A DNA stretch of 64,000 nt from Reichenbachiella faecimaris. Lineage in GTDB: Bacteria; Bacteroidota; Bacteroidia; Cytophagales; Cyclobacteriaceae. The stretch lies in contig NZ_FWYF01000003.1 in the NCBI RefSeq assembly GCF_900176375.1, forward strand, positions 806,001-870,000. The letters are read 5' to 3'. This document shows, one piece after another, positions 1 through 9,423 of this stretch. The translations under genes were made by a program, and so were the position numbers. Positions within the stretch are counted from its first letter, which is position 1, and every line of letters starts with the position of its first letter. The notes beneath the pieces were generated by a model that saw only the letters and a list, made by a program, of their open reading frames with translations, did not search any database and was not told where the DNA came from.

Positions 1-1
1 A

Positions 2-610
2 TTGAAACTCCTGATCAACAATGCAGGTATTGCCGTGACGGGTGCTGTTGAATTGCTTGATGTAGAGGCTTATCGCAAGCAGTATGAAGTGAATTATTTC
101 GGATTGATTGCTGTTACGCAAGCTTTTCTTCCTTTGCTTGGCGCAAAGAGAAACTATGAAAGCACTCCGGGTAAAATCATCAATATGAGTTCTATTGCCA
201 GTAAGAGAGCCATGCCTTTCATGACTCCATATAGTAGCTCCAAAGCTGCTCTGGATAGTTTTACAGAAGGACTCAGACGTGAACTGTTGATTTACGGTAT
301 TGACGCTGTTACTATCAATCCAGGGCCTATTCGAACACCTATCTGGGACAAACTAGACGTGAATTTTGACGATGTCAAAGGGACGGTTTATGAATCTATC
401 CTCAAAAGGTTTATTAAGTTGGTGAATAAAGAAGCTTCTGAAGCCATTGATTCAGATGATTTTGCTCGGCGAGTTTTCAAAACGTTCATAAATAAAAGTC
501 CAAAAGTTTCTAATGTAGTGATTAAGAATAAATTCTTAAAGTATAACTTAGTGAGTCTGGTGCCTGCCAGAAAGGTTGACAGCTTCATTAAAAAAGTATT
601 AAAAATCTAA
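2..610 (+). CDS. Short-chain dehydrogenase/reductase, 5'-truncated by the window edge
   Basis: This is the C-terminal 202 residues of a classical SDR oxidoreductase, an NAD(P)-dependent Rossmann-fold enzyme. The visible part opens with the NNAG motif that follows the fourth strand. It continues with the active-site serine region (NMSSIAS) and the catalytic YxxxK as YSSSK near visible residue 77. The nucleotide-binding TGxxxGxG motif must lie before base 1, so the TTG at position 2 is an internal codon and not a start. The stop is 2 nt before the next gene, an NTF2-like protein, so the two are probably cotranscribed. The substrate cannot be read from the sequence; SDR/NTF2 pairs often act on small lipids or ketones, which is inference here. 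Confidence 0.9.
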   Translation: MKLLINNAGIAVTGAVELLDVEAYRKQYEVNYFGLIAVTQAFLPLLGAKRNYESTPGKIINMSSIASKRAMPFMTPYSSSKAALDSFTEGLRRELLIYGIDAVTINPGPIRTPIWDKLDVNFDDVKGTVYESILKRFIKLVNKEASEAIDSDDFARRVFKTFINKSPKVSNVVIKNKFLKYNLVSLVPARKVDSFIKKVLKI

Positions 611-612
611 TC

Positions 613-1089
613 ATGCTTATAAAAGAACACGTGGCTCTAATAGAGAAATTCTACACGGCCTTCAACGAAAAGGATGCTAAAACCATGACGGCCTGTTATC
701 ACAAAGATTTGGAATTTGAAGACCCTGCTTTTGGGGTTTTGGATTATGATCAGGCCAGTGCCATGTGGGCGATGTTGTTGAGCGGCAACAATGACATTGA
801 AATTGCCTTCAAAAATGCCTGGTCAGAGAACGAATTTGGTGGTGTAGACTGGGAAGCCAAGTATCCATTTTCTAAAACAGGCAGAAAAGTACATAATGTT
901 ATTGATGCCAAATTTGAATTCAAAGATGGATTGATTGTAGGGCATCGTGATTATTTTGATTTCTATAAGTGGAGTAGAATGGCTCTTGGTCTGCCAGGTA
1001 TTTTACTGGGATGGACTGACTACCTGCATAAAAAAGTACAAACCCAATGCGCCTCAATGCTTGATAAATATATGACCGAGAATAGGTAG
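613..1089 (+). CDS. SnoaL/NTF2-like domain protein
   Basis: This 158-residue single-domain protein has the pattern of the SnoaL-like/NTF2 fold. The N-terminal helix LIEKFYTAFNEKDAKTM is followed by a cone-like strand set with the typical FEDPAFG turn. A late KDGLIVGHRDYFDFYKW strand matches the usual 'gxIxxhrdywD' ending. Such proteins are small cupped folds that act as isomerases, cyclases or ligand binders. It lies 2 nt after an SDR gene, so it may act on the same metabolite. No substrate can be assigned. It converges with the AI-2E-family gene, whose stop begins at the very next base, and no terminator hairpin is visible between them. Confidence 0.85.
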   Translation: MLIKEHVALIEKFYTAFNEKDAKTMTACYHKDLEFEDPAFGVLDYDQASAMWAMLLSGNNDIEIAFKNAWSENEFGGVDWEAKYPFSKTGRKVHNVIDAKFEFKDGLIVGHRDYFDFYKWSRMALGLPGILLGWTDYLHKKVQTQCASMLDKYMTENR

Positions 1090-2157
1090 TTATTCGCTTG
1101 TATCCTTCCCAAAATGTATTTCCCCATTTTTAGAAAGTAAGATAGCCAGTGGTCGGGTGTTATCAAACTGACCAAAAATAATAATCAGCGTGGCCGTAAT
1201 TGGTACAGACAAAATCATACCCACCACACCCCAAAGAAATCCCCATAGTGTCAGACTGAGTAAAACAACCAATGGACTGATATTCAATCGACTACCCATA
1301 AGGCGAGGATCTAATACATTACCTACCAGGATTTGAATTGCACCCACAGCAATTAATACGGTAAGAGCAACACTACCCTCCCCATACTGGATCAGACCAA
1401 ACAAGGCAGGAAATAAAGTGGCAACAACCGACCCAACAGAAGGAATAAAATTGAATAGGAAAATAATAAACGCCCAAAGGGCAGGCAACTCAATACCTAT
1501 TATTAGTAAAGCGAAGTAACTCAATAACCCAGTCAGGAAACTGGTAAATATTTTCACAGAAAGGTAATCATCAAAAAGATTGGCTACTGCATTTACAGTT
1601 TTGTAGATGTTGCCACCTGCAGTGGTTGTATTCAGCACTTTCTGTATTTTTTCTTGAAATAGAGTTTCTTCCAGCAATAGAAATACGACATAAATCAAGA
1701 TAATAATAAATTGCCCCACGATGCCTGCAAAGGATCCTGCGTAGCCCACAATGCTAGATTTGTATTCAGCTAGTAAAGAAAGAAAAGATTGATCGAGATT
1801 CTCAACGCCTGTCACATTTCCTAGTGCTAGCAGTGCTTTGGATATATTGTCGCTGTACTGTGGAAAGTTTTGAGCTAAACTTTGAAAATTCGAACCAATG
1901 ATTTTGGCTATCGAATAGATCGCCAAAAAAACAGCTACTGTACTTATGATCGTCACCAGCCATTGGGGAAGGCTATATTTTCCAATTTTAATTTTGCTTA
2001 CCAAGTCTCGTAATTTTTTCACGATGTACCAGATCAAAAACGAAATGCAGAACACTTTTAGGAAGTTCTGAAAGTACATCAAAACACCAATGGTGCCGGC
2101 AATTACGATCATCCAGTAGGCGACATTGGCTAGTTTGAGTTCGTTGGAATTTTGCAT
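1090..2157 (-). CDS. AI-2E family transporter (PerM-like permease), copy 1
   Basis: A 355-residue inner-membrane protein of the AI-2E/UPF0118 permease family. It begins with paired hydrophobic segments (residues about 12-45 and 60-85), has a soluble middle region (about 90-145), and ends with a block of five or so membrane segments. That block includes the family-typical FNFIPSVGSVVATLFPALFG and the late LSVPITATLIII. Length is normal for the family. Most members do not carry autoinducer-2; several are Na+/H+ antiporters or are unassigned, so the family name should not be read as quorum sensing. It follows the DUF58 gene by 31 nt on the same strand. A second family member lies at 3767-4870. 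Confidence 0.88.
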   Translation of the reverse strand: MQNSNELKLANVAYWMIVIAGTIGVLMYFQNFLKVFCISFLIWYIVKKLRDLVSKIKIGKYSLPQWLVTIISTVAVFLAIYSIAKIIGSNFQSLAQNFPQYSDNISKALLALGNVTGVENLDQSFLSLLAEYKSSIVGYAGSFAGIVGQFIIILIYVVFLLLEETLFQEKIQKVLNTTTAGGNIYKTVNAVANLFDDYLSVKIFTSFLTGLLSYFALLIIGIELPALWAFIIFLFNFIPSVGSVVATLFPALFGLIQYGEGSVALTVLIAVGAIQILVGNVLDPRLMGSRLNISPLVVLLSLTLWGFLWGVVGMILSVPITATLIIIFGQFDNTRPLAILLSKNGEIHFGKDTSE

Positions 2158-2188
2158 GAATTAAAGATAGAAAAATTGGTTATTTAAG

Positions 2189-3100
2189 TTAACCCATCTT
2201 GGCTCTTTTGGTTAGGTAGGTGCTTAGTATTTTATCAAAGCCGCCTTTGATATCTGCATCTACAAAATCAATTTTTAATTGGGAACATTTTAAAAATAGG
2301 TTTTTAAAAGCTTCATCCATTTGTTGTTTGTAGGCCTTTTTTATTTCCGTTGGAGTAAGTTTGACGACTTGTCCAGTTTCTAAGTCTTCAAAGCGGTAAG
2401 GTCGATCTTCAAATTCAAAATCAAGTTCTGTTTCTTTGTCATTTACATGGAAAAGTAAGACCTCGTGTTTGTTGTGCTTGAGGTGATTCAAAGCTGAAAA
2501 AATTTCTTCCTGATCCGTCTCTTGTTGAAGCATATCAGAAAAAATCACAACCAATGAACGCTTTGGAATTTTCTCTGCAACTTCATGGAGTACTTGAGCT
2601 ACATTGGTTTTTTGCTGAACAGGAGGTCTCTCAAACAGTTGTTGATAGGTATTGAGCAGGTTGTGTACATGAGTGGAAGTCGACTTAGTGTCTGATTGGA
2701 AGTCAATTTTATCACTAAATGTAAATAGGCCTACTGCATCTCTTTGTTTTTGTAGCAAGAATGAAATGGCCGCTCCAGCTAAAATGGAGAATTTGATCTT
2801 GCCATGTTCTGGTTTGGGATAGTACATGGAAGAGGAGGTATCCAGCACAATGTAGCAGCGCAAGTTGGTTTCCTCTTCATAGCGTTTCGTATAGAGCCTA
2901 TCTGTCTTGGCATATACTTTCCAATCTATATGCCTGGTACTTTCACCATAATTATATAGACGATGTTCTGCAAATTCCACCGAAAATCCATGATAGGGAG
3001 ATTTGTGCAAGCCAGTAATAAAGCCCTCCACGAGCTGCCTGGCTAGCAATTCTACATTGGCGTACTCTTTTAGTTTGTTGATGTCTATATCTAGCTTCAC
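2189..3100 (-). CDS. DUF58 domain protein (vWA-like)
   Basis: A 303-residue DUF58 protein. The typical opening is present: a helix, then GFSVEFAEHRLYNYGESTRHIDWKV, given here only as the segment near residues 38-62. A von Willebrand A-type domain follows, whose metal-ion-dependent adhesion site reads DTSSSM (about residue 88). A second acidic patch, VVIFSDMLQ, lies near residue 185. DUF58 proteins usually partner with MoxR AAA+ ATPases and act in complex assembly or metal insertion at the membrane. No MoxR gene lies in this window, which is mildly unusual. The start codon at 3100 gives the standard N-terminus. The 242-nt upstream gap holds the divergent promoters of this gene and DUF3276. Confidence 0.9.
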   Translation of the reverse strand: MKLDIDINKLKEYANVELLARQLVEGFITGLHKSPYHGFSVEFAEHRLYNYGESTRHIDWKVYAKTDRLYTKRYEEETNLRCYIVLDTSSSMYYPKPEHGKIKFSILAGAAISFLLQKQRDAVGLFTFSDKIDFQSDTKSTSTHVHNLLNTYQQLFERPPVQQKTNVAQVLHEVAEKIPKRSLVVIFSDMLQQETDQEEIFSALNHLKHNKHEVLLFHVNDKETELDFEFEDRPYRFEDLETGQVVKLTPTEIKKAYKQQMDEAFKNLFLKCSQLKIDFVDADIKGGFDKILSTYLTKRAKMG

Positions 3101-3342
3101 GAAAATTTGTTTATGAGGTCAACGTACGCAAGTTATATATGATCGCCATTGTTGCCAATATTATAATTAAGAACAGCTTTTAAGGTGAAATTTTTAATCC
3201 GGTTTTAAGCTGCGCTCAAACGAATCCATAATATAAGTAGTGATTTGCTTTTCTGAATTAAAAAACATTATATTTAAAGCTTTTAAAGAATTTAATTGAT
3301 CATCAAAATCTAAATTCTAGCAACTTAAACATACTGATAAAA

Positions 3343-3699
3343 GTGGAAGATCATAAGGATAACGACAGAGCAGAAATATTTTCTGAGAGAGTAAGGGCCG
3401 GGAAAAGAACCTATTTTTTTGATGTAAAAGCCACACGTTCAAATGATTACTATTTAACCATTACAGAGAGCAAAAGGCGCTATAAAGATGATGGTTATTT
3501 TTACGAGAAGCATAAAATATTCTTGTATAAAGAAGATTTTAATAAGTTCGTTCAAGCGCTCAATGATACAGTCAACCATGTCAAAGAGGAATTGATGCCA
3601 GAAGTTGATTTTGAACAATTCGACAGAGAAAAAGAAGATGCCGAGAATCAACCCGAAGCCGTAGCATCAAACGATGACAGCGAGTTAAAATGGGATTAA
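3343..3699 (+). CDS. PUR-family DNA/RNA-binding protein (DUF3276)
   Basis: A 118-residue protein of the DUF3276 family, a bacterial PUR-alpha-like single-stranded nucleic-acid binder common in Bacteroidetes and spirochaetes. The PUR fold region (about residues 10-90) shows the hallmark basic strand: 'SERVRAGKRTYFFDVKAT' is followed by YYLTITESKRR and a second strand with KHKIFLYKEDFNKF. The tail is acidic. The start is a GTG at 3343; no in-frame ATG is available near the conserved N-terminus. A terminator-like hairpin follows at 3724-3753. The cellular role of this family is not firmly known; RNA or ssDNA binding is expected from the fold. Confidence 0.9.
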   Translation: MEDHKDNDRAEIFSERVRAGKRTYFFDVKATRSNDYYLTITESKRRYKDDGYFYEKHKIFLYKEDFNKFVQALNDTVNHVKEELMPEVDFEQFDREKEDAENQPEAVASNDDSELKWD

Positions 3700-3723
3700 C
3701 TTGATTCTTTCCAGAAGAAACTT

Positions 3724-3753
3724 AAAAGCTCTTGGGTACTCCTTGAGCTTTTT
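3724..3753 (+). terminator. Intrinsic terminator after DUF3276
   Basis: The arms AAAAGCTC (3724-3731) and GAGCTTTT (3745-3752) pair perfectly, and GG/CC can add a short inner stem. The hairpin is followed by further T-rich sequence. It ends 14 nt before the AI-2E permease start at 3767, so that gene would need a promoter overlapping the hairpin or would depend on read-through. Confidence 0.7.
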
Positions 3754-3766
3754 CTATTTTTAGGCC

Positions 3767-4870
3767 ATGATCAGAAGAACGCTTGTTTTTATTGTAGCTA
3801 TAGTCGCACTATTCGTCTTTAGTGCCTGGCTGTTTAGCGATATCTTCATTTACCTGTGCGTGTCTATTGTATTGGCTACGATTCTGAGGCCACTCACCAA
3901 CCTGATCAATAGAGCCTATATTTTTAGAATGCGAATGCCTCGGATATTGGCAATTTTGGTTTCATATTGTGCTGTCGTAGGGGTGGTGTTTTCATTTGTG
4001 CTTCTTTTTATTCCCCTGATAGTCGAACAGGTGAATGTGCTCTCTAAAGTAAGTTTTGACGAAGTGTATACGAACCTGTCTCAACCTATAGTCGCAATTG
4101 AAAATTTTCTAATCGAGTATCAACTGGTGAGTGAAGACGAGCATAGTTTGACGGAAACCATTAGATCATCTGTTTTTGAGTTTGTCAGTAACCTGAATTT
4201 TAGAAATATTATCAATAACCTGCTGACCTTTACAGGAGGATTTTTTGTGAGTGTCTTGGCTATTGCCTTTATCACCTTTTTTCTTTTATTGGAGAACGGT
4301 TTATTAAGCAGGCGTCTCATTGCCATTGTACCCAACCAATACTTTGAATTGTTCATATCCGCCATTCATAAAATCGAACATTTACTTTCTAATTACCTGA
4401 TTGGTCTTGTTTTGCAAATGATGGCTATCTTTTCAATAGCTGGTTTAGGACTTTCAATTTTTGGGGTTAAATATGCTTTGACCATTGCAGTATTTGCTGC
4501 TGTAGCTAATTTGATTCCATATATGGGGCCTATTTTAGGAGCGTCATTTGGAATAATAGTTGGGCTCAGTACCAGTGGGCATTTTGCCTTTGATCAGGTG
4601 GCGGTTATACTGATATTAAAAATTGTATCCGTTTTTGCTGTGGTTCAAGCCACTGACAATGTATTGCTGCAGCCGCTCATCTTTTCTAAAAGTGTCAAGG
4701 CACATCCTTTAGAGATTTTTGTTGTTATCTTTGCGGCCGCAAGTTTAGCAGGTATTCCAGGTATGATTGCCGCTATTCCAGTATACACCATTATTCGAGT
4801 ATCTGTAATAGAAATCAGAGCTGGATTCAAGAGCTATAGGATTTTTCAAGTTTCAAAAAATATTATATAA
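3767..4870 (+). CDS. AI-2E family transporter (PerM-like permease), copy 2
   Basis: A 367-residue integral membrane protein of the AI-2E/PerM permease family. There are two N-terminal hydrophobic segments (residues about 5-40) and a third near 62-88. A soluble central stretch (about 90-155) follows, then a C-terminal membrane block. That block has the family signature NLIPYMGPILGASFGIIVGL near residue 245 and the late AGIPGMIAAIPVYTII. It is clearly diverged from copy 1 at 1090-2157, so this is not a recent duplication. Its stop codon directly abuts the ychF start with no intervening base, which implies cotranscription and perhaps translational coupling. The substrate is unknown. Confidence 0.88.
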   Translation: MIRRTLVFIVAIVALFVFSAWLFSDIFIYLCVSIVLATILRPLTNLINRAYIFRMRMPRILAILVSYCAVVGVVFSFVLLFIPLIVEQVNVLSKVSFDEVYTNLSQPIVAIENFLIEYQLVSEDEHSLTETIRSSVFEFVSNLNFRNIINNLLTFTGGFFVSVLAIAFITFFLLLENGLLSRRLIAIVPNQYFELFISAIHKIEHLLSNYLIGLVLQMMAIFSIAGLGLSIFGVKYALTIAVFAAVANLIPYMGPILGASFGIIVGLSTSGHFAFDQVAVILILKIVSVFAVVQATDNVLLQPLIFSKSVKAHPLEIFVVIFAAASLAGIPGMIAAIPVYTIIRVSVIEIRAGFKSYRIFQVSKNII

Positions 4871-5968
4871 ATGGGATTGCAATGTGGGATTGTGGGTTTG
4901 CCTAACGTAGGTAAATCAACCCTTTTTAATGCATTATCGAATGCAAAGGCAGAAGCTGCCAATTTTCCTTTCTGTACGATTGAACCTAACGTTGGCGTAA
5001 TTACTGTGCCCGATGAAAGATTAGGTGTTTTAGAAAAGTTAGTGAATCCTCAAAAAGTTCTACCAACTGTAATTGAGTTTGTAGATATAGCTGGGCTGGT
5101 CAAAGGCGCTAGCAAGGGAGAAGGGCTTGGAAATAAATTCCTGGCCAATATTCGTGAAGTAGATGCCATTGTACATGTCACACGTTGTTTCAATGACGAC
5201 AATATTGTTCATGTGGACGGTCATGTAAATCCAGTTGCTGACAAGGACGTGATTGATACAGAACTACAGCTCAAGGATTTAGAATCCATAGACAAGCAGC
5301 TGCAAAAAAATGAAAAAGCGGCCAAATCAGGAGATGCAAAACTCAAGGTTTATGTCGAAATTCTCAAAGAGTACAAAGCGCTTTTAGAGTCTGGTCAAAA
5401 TGCAAGGGCACTTGAATTGACCAAGGAGCGCAAAGAAGTTGTTGGCCCATTGCAATTATTGACAATTAAGCCAGTCATATATGTGGCTAATGTAGAGGAA
5501 TCAGCTATTCTAACTGGCAACGAACATGTAGAAGCATTGAAGCGTGCAGTTGCTGCCGAAAATGCACAAGTCGTCATGGTAAGTGCCGCAATAGAATCTC
5601 AAATTGCTGAATTTGATGAACCTGATGAAAAGGAAATGTTCTTGGGTGAGTATGGGTTGAAGGAGTCTGGTTTGGATAAATTAATCCGCGCAGCTTATGA
5701 GCTACTTGATTTGATTACTTATTTTACAGCTGGCGTTACAGAGGTACGAGCATGGACTATACAAAAAGGATGGAAGGCACCACAAGCAGCAGGTGTGATT
5801 CATACAGATTTTGAAAAGGGCTTTATTAAGGCTGAGGTAATCAAGATTCCAGACTATGTGCAGTACGGATCAGAAGCTGGATGTAAAGAAGCGGGCAAGC
5901 TGGCCATAGAGGGTAAGGAATACGTAGTGAAAGATGGTGATGTCATGCACTTTAGGTTTAATGTCTAA
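4871..5968 (+). CDS. ychF: Ribosome-binding ATPase YchF
   Basis: A 365-residue OBG-family P-loop NTPase, YchF (OLA1 in eukaryotes). It binds ribosomes, favours ATP over GTP, and is linked to translation and the oxidative-stress response. G1 is GLPNVGKST (residues 8-16), switch I includes [11 protein letters not shown], and G3 is [14 protein letters not shown] (about 75). In place of the GTPase NKxD there is NVEE, as expected for the ATP-preferring members. A coiled-coil arm spans about 130-180. The C-terminal TGS domain begins near [15 protein letters not shown] and ends with the standard DVMHFRFNV. Full length and intact. It is tightly linked to the upstream permease gene. A 10-bp inverted repeat follows at 6003-6034. 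Confidence 0.97.
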   Translation: MGLQCGIVGLPNVGKSTLFNALSNAKAEAANFPFCTIEPNVGVITVPDERLGVLEKLVNPQKVLPTVIEFVDIAGLVKGASKGEGLGNKFLANIREVDAIVHVTRCFNDDNIVHVDGHVNPVADKDVIDTELQLKDLESIDKQLQKNEKAAKSGDAKLKVYVEILKEYKALLESGQNARALELTKERKEVVGPLQLLTIKPVIYVANVEESAILTGNEHVEALKRAVAAENAQVVMVSAAIESQIAEFDEPDEKEMFLGEYGLKESGLDKLIRAAYELLDLITYFTAGVTEVRAWTIQKGWKAPQAAGVIHTDFEKGFIKAEVIKIPDYVQYGSEAGCKEAGKLAIEGKEYVVKDGDVMHFRFNV

Positions 5969-6002
5969 ATAAATGAAGTAAATCTCCGCTCATTTACTAA
6001 AG

Positions 6003-6034
6003 TCATACCTCATTTTTAAAGGCTTGAGGTATGA
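6003..6034. terminator. Hairpin between ychF and aconitase (possible terminator)
   Basis: TCATACCTCA (6003-6012) pairs perfectly with TGAGGTATGA (6025-6034) around a 12-nt loop. There is no T-run on the plus strand after the stem, so it is not a textbook intrinsic terminator. It lies 35 nt after the ychF stop and just before the aconitase promoter element. Confidence 0.45.
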
Positions 6035-6052
6035 TATACAGGCAAAACTTCG

Positions 6053-6060
6053 TACTTTTG
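6053..6060 (+). promoter_or_regulatory. Bacteroidetes -7 promoter element before aconitase
   Basis: TACTTTTG matches the TAnnTTTG -7 consensus of Bacteroidetes primary-sigma promoters exactly. It is 76 nt upstream of the aconitase ATG, in the AT-rich intergenic region. No clear TTTG -33 partner is visible at the expected spacing, so the call rests on the -7 element and its position. Confidence 0.5.
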
Positions 6061-6135
6061 CAACCTTAAAAATTAACATTTGACCCTCCGATTTAATTTT
6101 TAAAACAAAATTTCAACTAATTAAAAGTAGCGATT

Positions 6136-8403
6136 ATGGCATTTGATCTTGACATGATTAAAAAAGTCTATTCCCAAATGGGAGATAGAATCAACAAAGC
6201 CAAAGAATTGACGGGCAAGCCGTTGACTTTGGCAGAAAAAATATTGTATTCTCACCTGTATGAAGGTCAGCCTAGCGAGACTTATACAAGGGGAGAGTCG
6301 TATGTTGATTTTGCTCCAGACAGGATTGCATGTCAGGATGCCACTGCTCAGATGGCCCTTTTGCAGTTTATGCAAGCGGGTAAAGCTAAAGTAGCCGTGC
6401 CTACTACAGTTCACTGTGATCACTTGATTCAGGCAAAAGTGGGAGCTACTGAAGATTTGCAAAACGCAATCAATTCGTCTAACGAAGTATTCAACTTCTT
6501 GGATTCTGTATCAAACAAGTATGGGATAGGATTCTGGAAACCAGGGGCTGGTATTATCCACCAAGTGGTGTTAGAAAACTATGCCTTCCCAGGTGGTATG
6601 ATGATCGGAACGGATTCTCACACAGTAAATGCAGGTGGATTGGGTATGGTAGCTGTTGGTGTTGGTGGAGCAGACGCTGTAGACGTAATGGCTGGTATGG
6701 CTTGGGAACTGAAATTCCCTAAGTTGATTGGTGTCAAGTTAACTGGAGAATTGAGCGGATGGGCCTCTGCTAAAGATGTAATCCTGAAAGTAGCTGGTAT
6801 CCTGACTGTAAAAGGTGGTACTGGAGCTATTGTTGAATACTTTGGTGAAGGCGCTAAAAACCTTTCATGTACAGGAAAAGGAACGATTTGCAACATGGGT
6901 GCTGAGATAGGGGCTACTACTTCTACCTTCGGATACGACGAATCCATGGAAAGATATTTAAGAGCTACAGAGAGAGCTGAAGTAGCTGATTTGGCAAATG
7001 GTATCAAAGAGCATTTGACAGGTGACGACGAGGTTTATGCCAATCCTGAGCAATACTTTGATCAGGTAATCGAAATTGATCTATCAACTTTGGCTCCTCA
7101 TGTGAATGGACCATTTACCCCTGATTTGGCTACGCCTATCAGTGAGATGAGAGAAAAAGCAGCTGCCAATGATTGGCCAACTAAAGTTGAGTGGGGATTG
7201 ATAGGTTCTTGTACCAACTCTTCTTACGAAGACATGTCCAGAGCGGCTTCTATTGTAGAGCAAGCTGTAGCGCATGGTATTAAGCCTAAAGCTGAATTCG
7301 GAATCAACCCAGGATCAGAGCAGGTGAGATATACAATTGAAAGAGATGGTATCATAGAAACTTTCGAGAAGATGGGTACCAAAGTGTTTACTAACGCTTG
7401 TGGGCCATGTATTGGTCAGTGGGCAAGAGCAGGTGCTGACAAACAAGAAAAGAACACCATCGTTCACTCTTTCAATAGAAACTTTGCTAAAAGAGCAGAT
7501 GGTAACCCAAATACACATGCCTTTGTAACTTCTCCTGAAATGGTTGCAGCAATTGCCATCTCTGGTGATCTTGGGTTTAACCCAATTACTGATACTTTGA
7601 CAAACGACAAAGGTGAGCAGGTGAAATTAAATCCTCCAGTGGGAGATGAATTACCAACCAAAGGATTTGATGTAGAAGATCCGGGGTATCAAGCGCCTGC
7701 GGAAGATGGTTCTGGTGTTCAGATCAATGTAGCTGAAGATTCGAAAAGATTGCAATTATTATCTGGGTTTGCTCCTTGGGATGGTGAAAATATTACTGGT
7801 GCCAAATTGTTAATCAAAGCGCAAGGAAAATGCACAACTGACCACATTTCTATGGCAGGACCATGGTTAAGATTTAGAGGGCATTTGGACAATATTGCCG
7901 ACAACACTTTGATTGGAGCAGTAAATGCCTTCAACGGCGAAACAGATAACGTAAAAAGCCAATTGACTGGCGAACATGGTGCTGTACCAGCTACACAAAG
8001 AGCATACAAAGCAGCAGGTATTCCTACAATCGTAGTTGGAGATCAGAATTATGGGGAAGGCTCGTCTAGAGAGCACGCAGCCATGCAGCCAAGGCACTTA
8101 GGTGTAAGAGCAGTTCTGGTTAAGTCATTTGCAAGAATTCACGAGACCAACTTGAAAAAACAAGGGATGCTGGGATTGACATTTGCGAATGAAGCGGATT
8201 ATGACAAAATTCAGGAAGACGATACTTTTGACTTCGTAGATTTGAAGGATTTTGCTCCGGGAAAACCATTAACAATTGTAGCTAAGCATGCTGATGGTTC
8301 TGAAGATACTATCAAAACAAATCATACTTATAATGCAGGTCAAATAGAGTGGTTTAAGGCCGGTTCAGCATTGAATTTGATCAAAAGACAAAATAACGGG
8401 TAA
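6136..8403 (+). CDS. acn: Aconitate hydratase
   Basis: A 755-residue aconitase that interconverts citrate and isocitrate in the TCA cycle. It resembles the mitochondrial-type enzyme usual in Bacteroidetes. The [4Fe-4S] cluster ligands are visible as C359 in GSCTNSSYE and C422/C425 in ACGPCIGQW. The swivel domain carries the substrate-binding [11 protein letters not shown] motif (about residue 638). The early GTDSHT motif (about residue 156) is also present. Length and domain order are normal for the family. It is preceded by a -7 promoter element at 6053 and followed by a hairpin with a T-run at 8492-8523. It stands alone, not in an operon with other TCA genes. Confidence 0.97.
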   Translation: MAFDLDMIKKVYSQMGDRINKAKELTGKPLTLAEKILYSHLYEGQPSETYTRGESYVDFAPDRIACQDATAQMALLQFMQAGKAKVAVPTTVHCDHLIQAKVGATEDLQNAINSSNEVFNFLDSVSNKYGIGFWKPGAGIIHQVVLENYAFPGGMMIGTDSHTVNAGGLGMVAVGVGGADAVDVMAGMAWELKFPKLIGVKLTGELSGWASAKDVILKVAGILTVKGGTGAIVEYFGEGAKNLSCTGKGTICNMGAEIGATTSTFGYDESMERYLRATERAEVADLANGIKEHLTGDDEVYANPEQYFDQVIEIDLSTLAPHVNGPFTPDLATPISEMREKAAANDWPTKVEWGLIGSCTNSSYEDMSRAASIVEQAVAHGIKPKAEFGINPGSEQVRYTIERDGIIETFEKMGTKVFTNACGPCIGQWARAGADKQEKNTIVHSFNRNFAKRADGNPNTHAFVTSPEMVAAIAISGDLGFNPITDTLTNDKGEQVKLNPPVGDELPTKGFDVEDPGYQAPAEDGSGVQINVAEDSKRLQLLSGFAPWDGENITGAKLLIKAQGKCTTDHISMAGPWLRFRGHLDNIADNTLIGAVNAFNGETDNVKSQLTGEHGAVPATQRAYKAAGIPTIVVGDQNYGEGSSREHAAMQPRHLGVRAVLVKSFARIHETNLKKQGMLGLTFANEADYDKIQEDDTFDFVDLKDFAPGKPLTIVAKHADGSEDTIKTNHTYNAGQIEWFKAGSALNLIKRQNNG

Positions 8404-8491
8404 GGCGAGTAGTAAAATTTAGGTGTGAGTTAGACCAACTGAATGCCTAAAAACTCGTATCTTTAAGTAAACATTTAAGAAAATACCAAGC

Positions 8492-8523
8492 AACGGTTTC
8501 AGCAATGAGACCGTTCTTTTTTA
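8492..8523 (+). terminator. Terminator-like hairpin between aconitase and greA
   Basis: AACGGTTTC (8492-8500) pairs with GAGACCGTT (8507-8515, one G-T wobble) around a 6-nt loop, followed by CTTTTTTATT. It ends 17 nt before greA. A promoter-like TATCTTTA lies upstream of the hairpin at 8458-8465, so the hairpin may be inside a greA leader as well as ending the acn transcript. Confidence 0.7.
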
Positions 8524-8539
8524 TTATAAATCAAACAAC

Positions 8540-9013
8540 ATGAGTGTATCATATTATACAGCAGAAGGGCTTCAGAAATTAAAAGATGAATTGAACCACC
8601 TTCAAACACATGGAAGAACTGATATCGCAAAGCAGATTGCGGAGGCAAGAGACAAAGGCGATTTGAGTGAAAATGCCGAGTATGATGCGGCTAAAGACGC
8701 GCAGGGCTTATTAGAACTGAAAATTGCAAAATTGGAAGTTGTAGTAGGAAACGCTAGAGTAATTGACGAGTCTCAAATAGACACCTCTAAAGCGTCAATT
8801 CTCTCCACAGTGAAAATCAAAAACAAGAAAAATGGCATGGAGGTGAAGTACACCTTAGTAGCAGAGGAAGAAGCAGATTTGAAAGCTGCCAAAATATCTG
8901 TCAAATCTCCATTTGGAAAAGGACTGTTAGGTAAGAAAGTAGGCGAGACGGCAATAATAGAGGCTCCCGCTGGCAATGTTGAATTTGAAATCCTAGAAAT
9001 AGGACTTGCCTGA
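8540..9013 (+). CDS. greA: Transcription elongation factor GreA
   Basis: A 157-residue GreA/GreB-family factor. The N-terminal coiled coil (residues 1-75) carries the tip acidic pair region KGDLSENAEYDAAK. This tip enters the RNA polymerase secondary channel and stimulates cleavage of backtracked RNA. The C-terminal FKBP-like domain (about 80-157) ends with SPFGKGLLGKKVGETAIIEAPAG, a strong family match. Length is normal. It is followed after 2 nt by a HIT-family gene and then a WD40 gene, forming a three-gene run. A terminator-like hairpin lies immediately upstream, which could allow control of read-through from the leader; that is inference. Confidence 0.97.
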   Translation: MSVSYYTAEGLQKLKDELNHLQTHGRTDIAKQIAEARDKGDLSENAEYDAAKDAQGLLELKIAKLEVVVGNARVIDESQIDTSKASILSTVKIKNKKNGMEVKYTLVAEEEADLKAAKISVKSPFGKGLLGKKVGETAIIEAPAGNVEFEILEIGLA

Positions 9014-9015
9014 TC

Positions 9016-9414
9016 ATGCCTAGCGTATTCAGCAAAATTATTAGTCGAGAAATACCAGCACACATCGTGGCTGAAAATGATGAATACCTGGCATTTCTCG
9101 ACATCAATCCTTTGATGGAAGGCCATTGTTTGGCTATCCCTAAGGTAGATGTGGATTACATTTATGATTTGGAGGATACTACCTTAGCGGGTTTACACCT
9201 ATTCGCTAAGAAAGTGGCGCTTGGTATTCAAGCGGCCATTCCATGTGAACGTATTGCCGTATCTGTTTTAGGGCTAGAAGTACCTCACGCACATGTACAC
9301 CTCATCCCTATGAATACCATGGACGACGCAAATTTTGCTCGTCCAAAACTGAAACCTTCTCAGGAGGAATTGGCCGAAACAGCTAAAAAGATCAAATCAG
9401 CCATTCGGCTGTAA
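9016..9414 (+). CDS. HIT family nucleotide-binding protein
   Basis: A 132-residue histidine-triad protein of the Hint/HinT branch, typically a purine nucleoside phosphoramidase or adenylyl-amino-acid hydrolase. The N-terminus has FSKIISREIPAHIVAEND, the usual opening. The middle has the conserved GHCLAIPK strand. The catalytic triad motif reads VPHAHVHLIP (about residues 93-102). Length is typical. It sits 2 nt after greA and 9 nt before the WD40 gene, so the three are probably cotranscribed. The physiological substrate is unknown. Confidence 0.95.
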   Translation: MPSVFSKIISREIPAHIVAENDEYLAFLDINPLMEGHCLAIPKVDVDYIYDLEDTTLAGLHLFAKKVALGIQAAIPCERIAVSVLGLEVPHAHVHLIPMNTMDDANFARPKLKPSQEELAETAKKIKSAIRL

Positions 9415-9423
9415 AATGACCAA

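Noticed and set aside
1090-4870. Two AI-2E family genes suggesting a quorum-sensing system
   Set aside because: The family name is historical; there is no luxS or lsr gene in the window, and the two copies are diverged, so no quorum-sensing claim is made.
6618-7007. 129-codon open frame antisense to aconitase
   Set aside because: A mirror of conserved aconitase codons; no independent signal.
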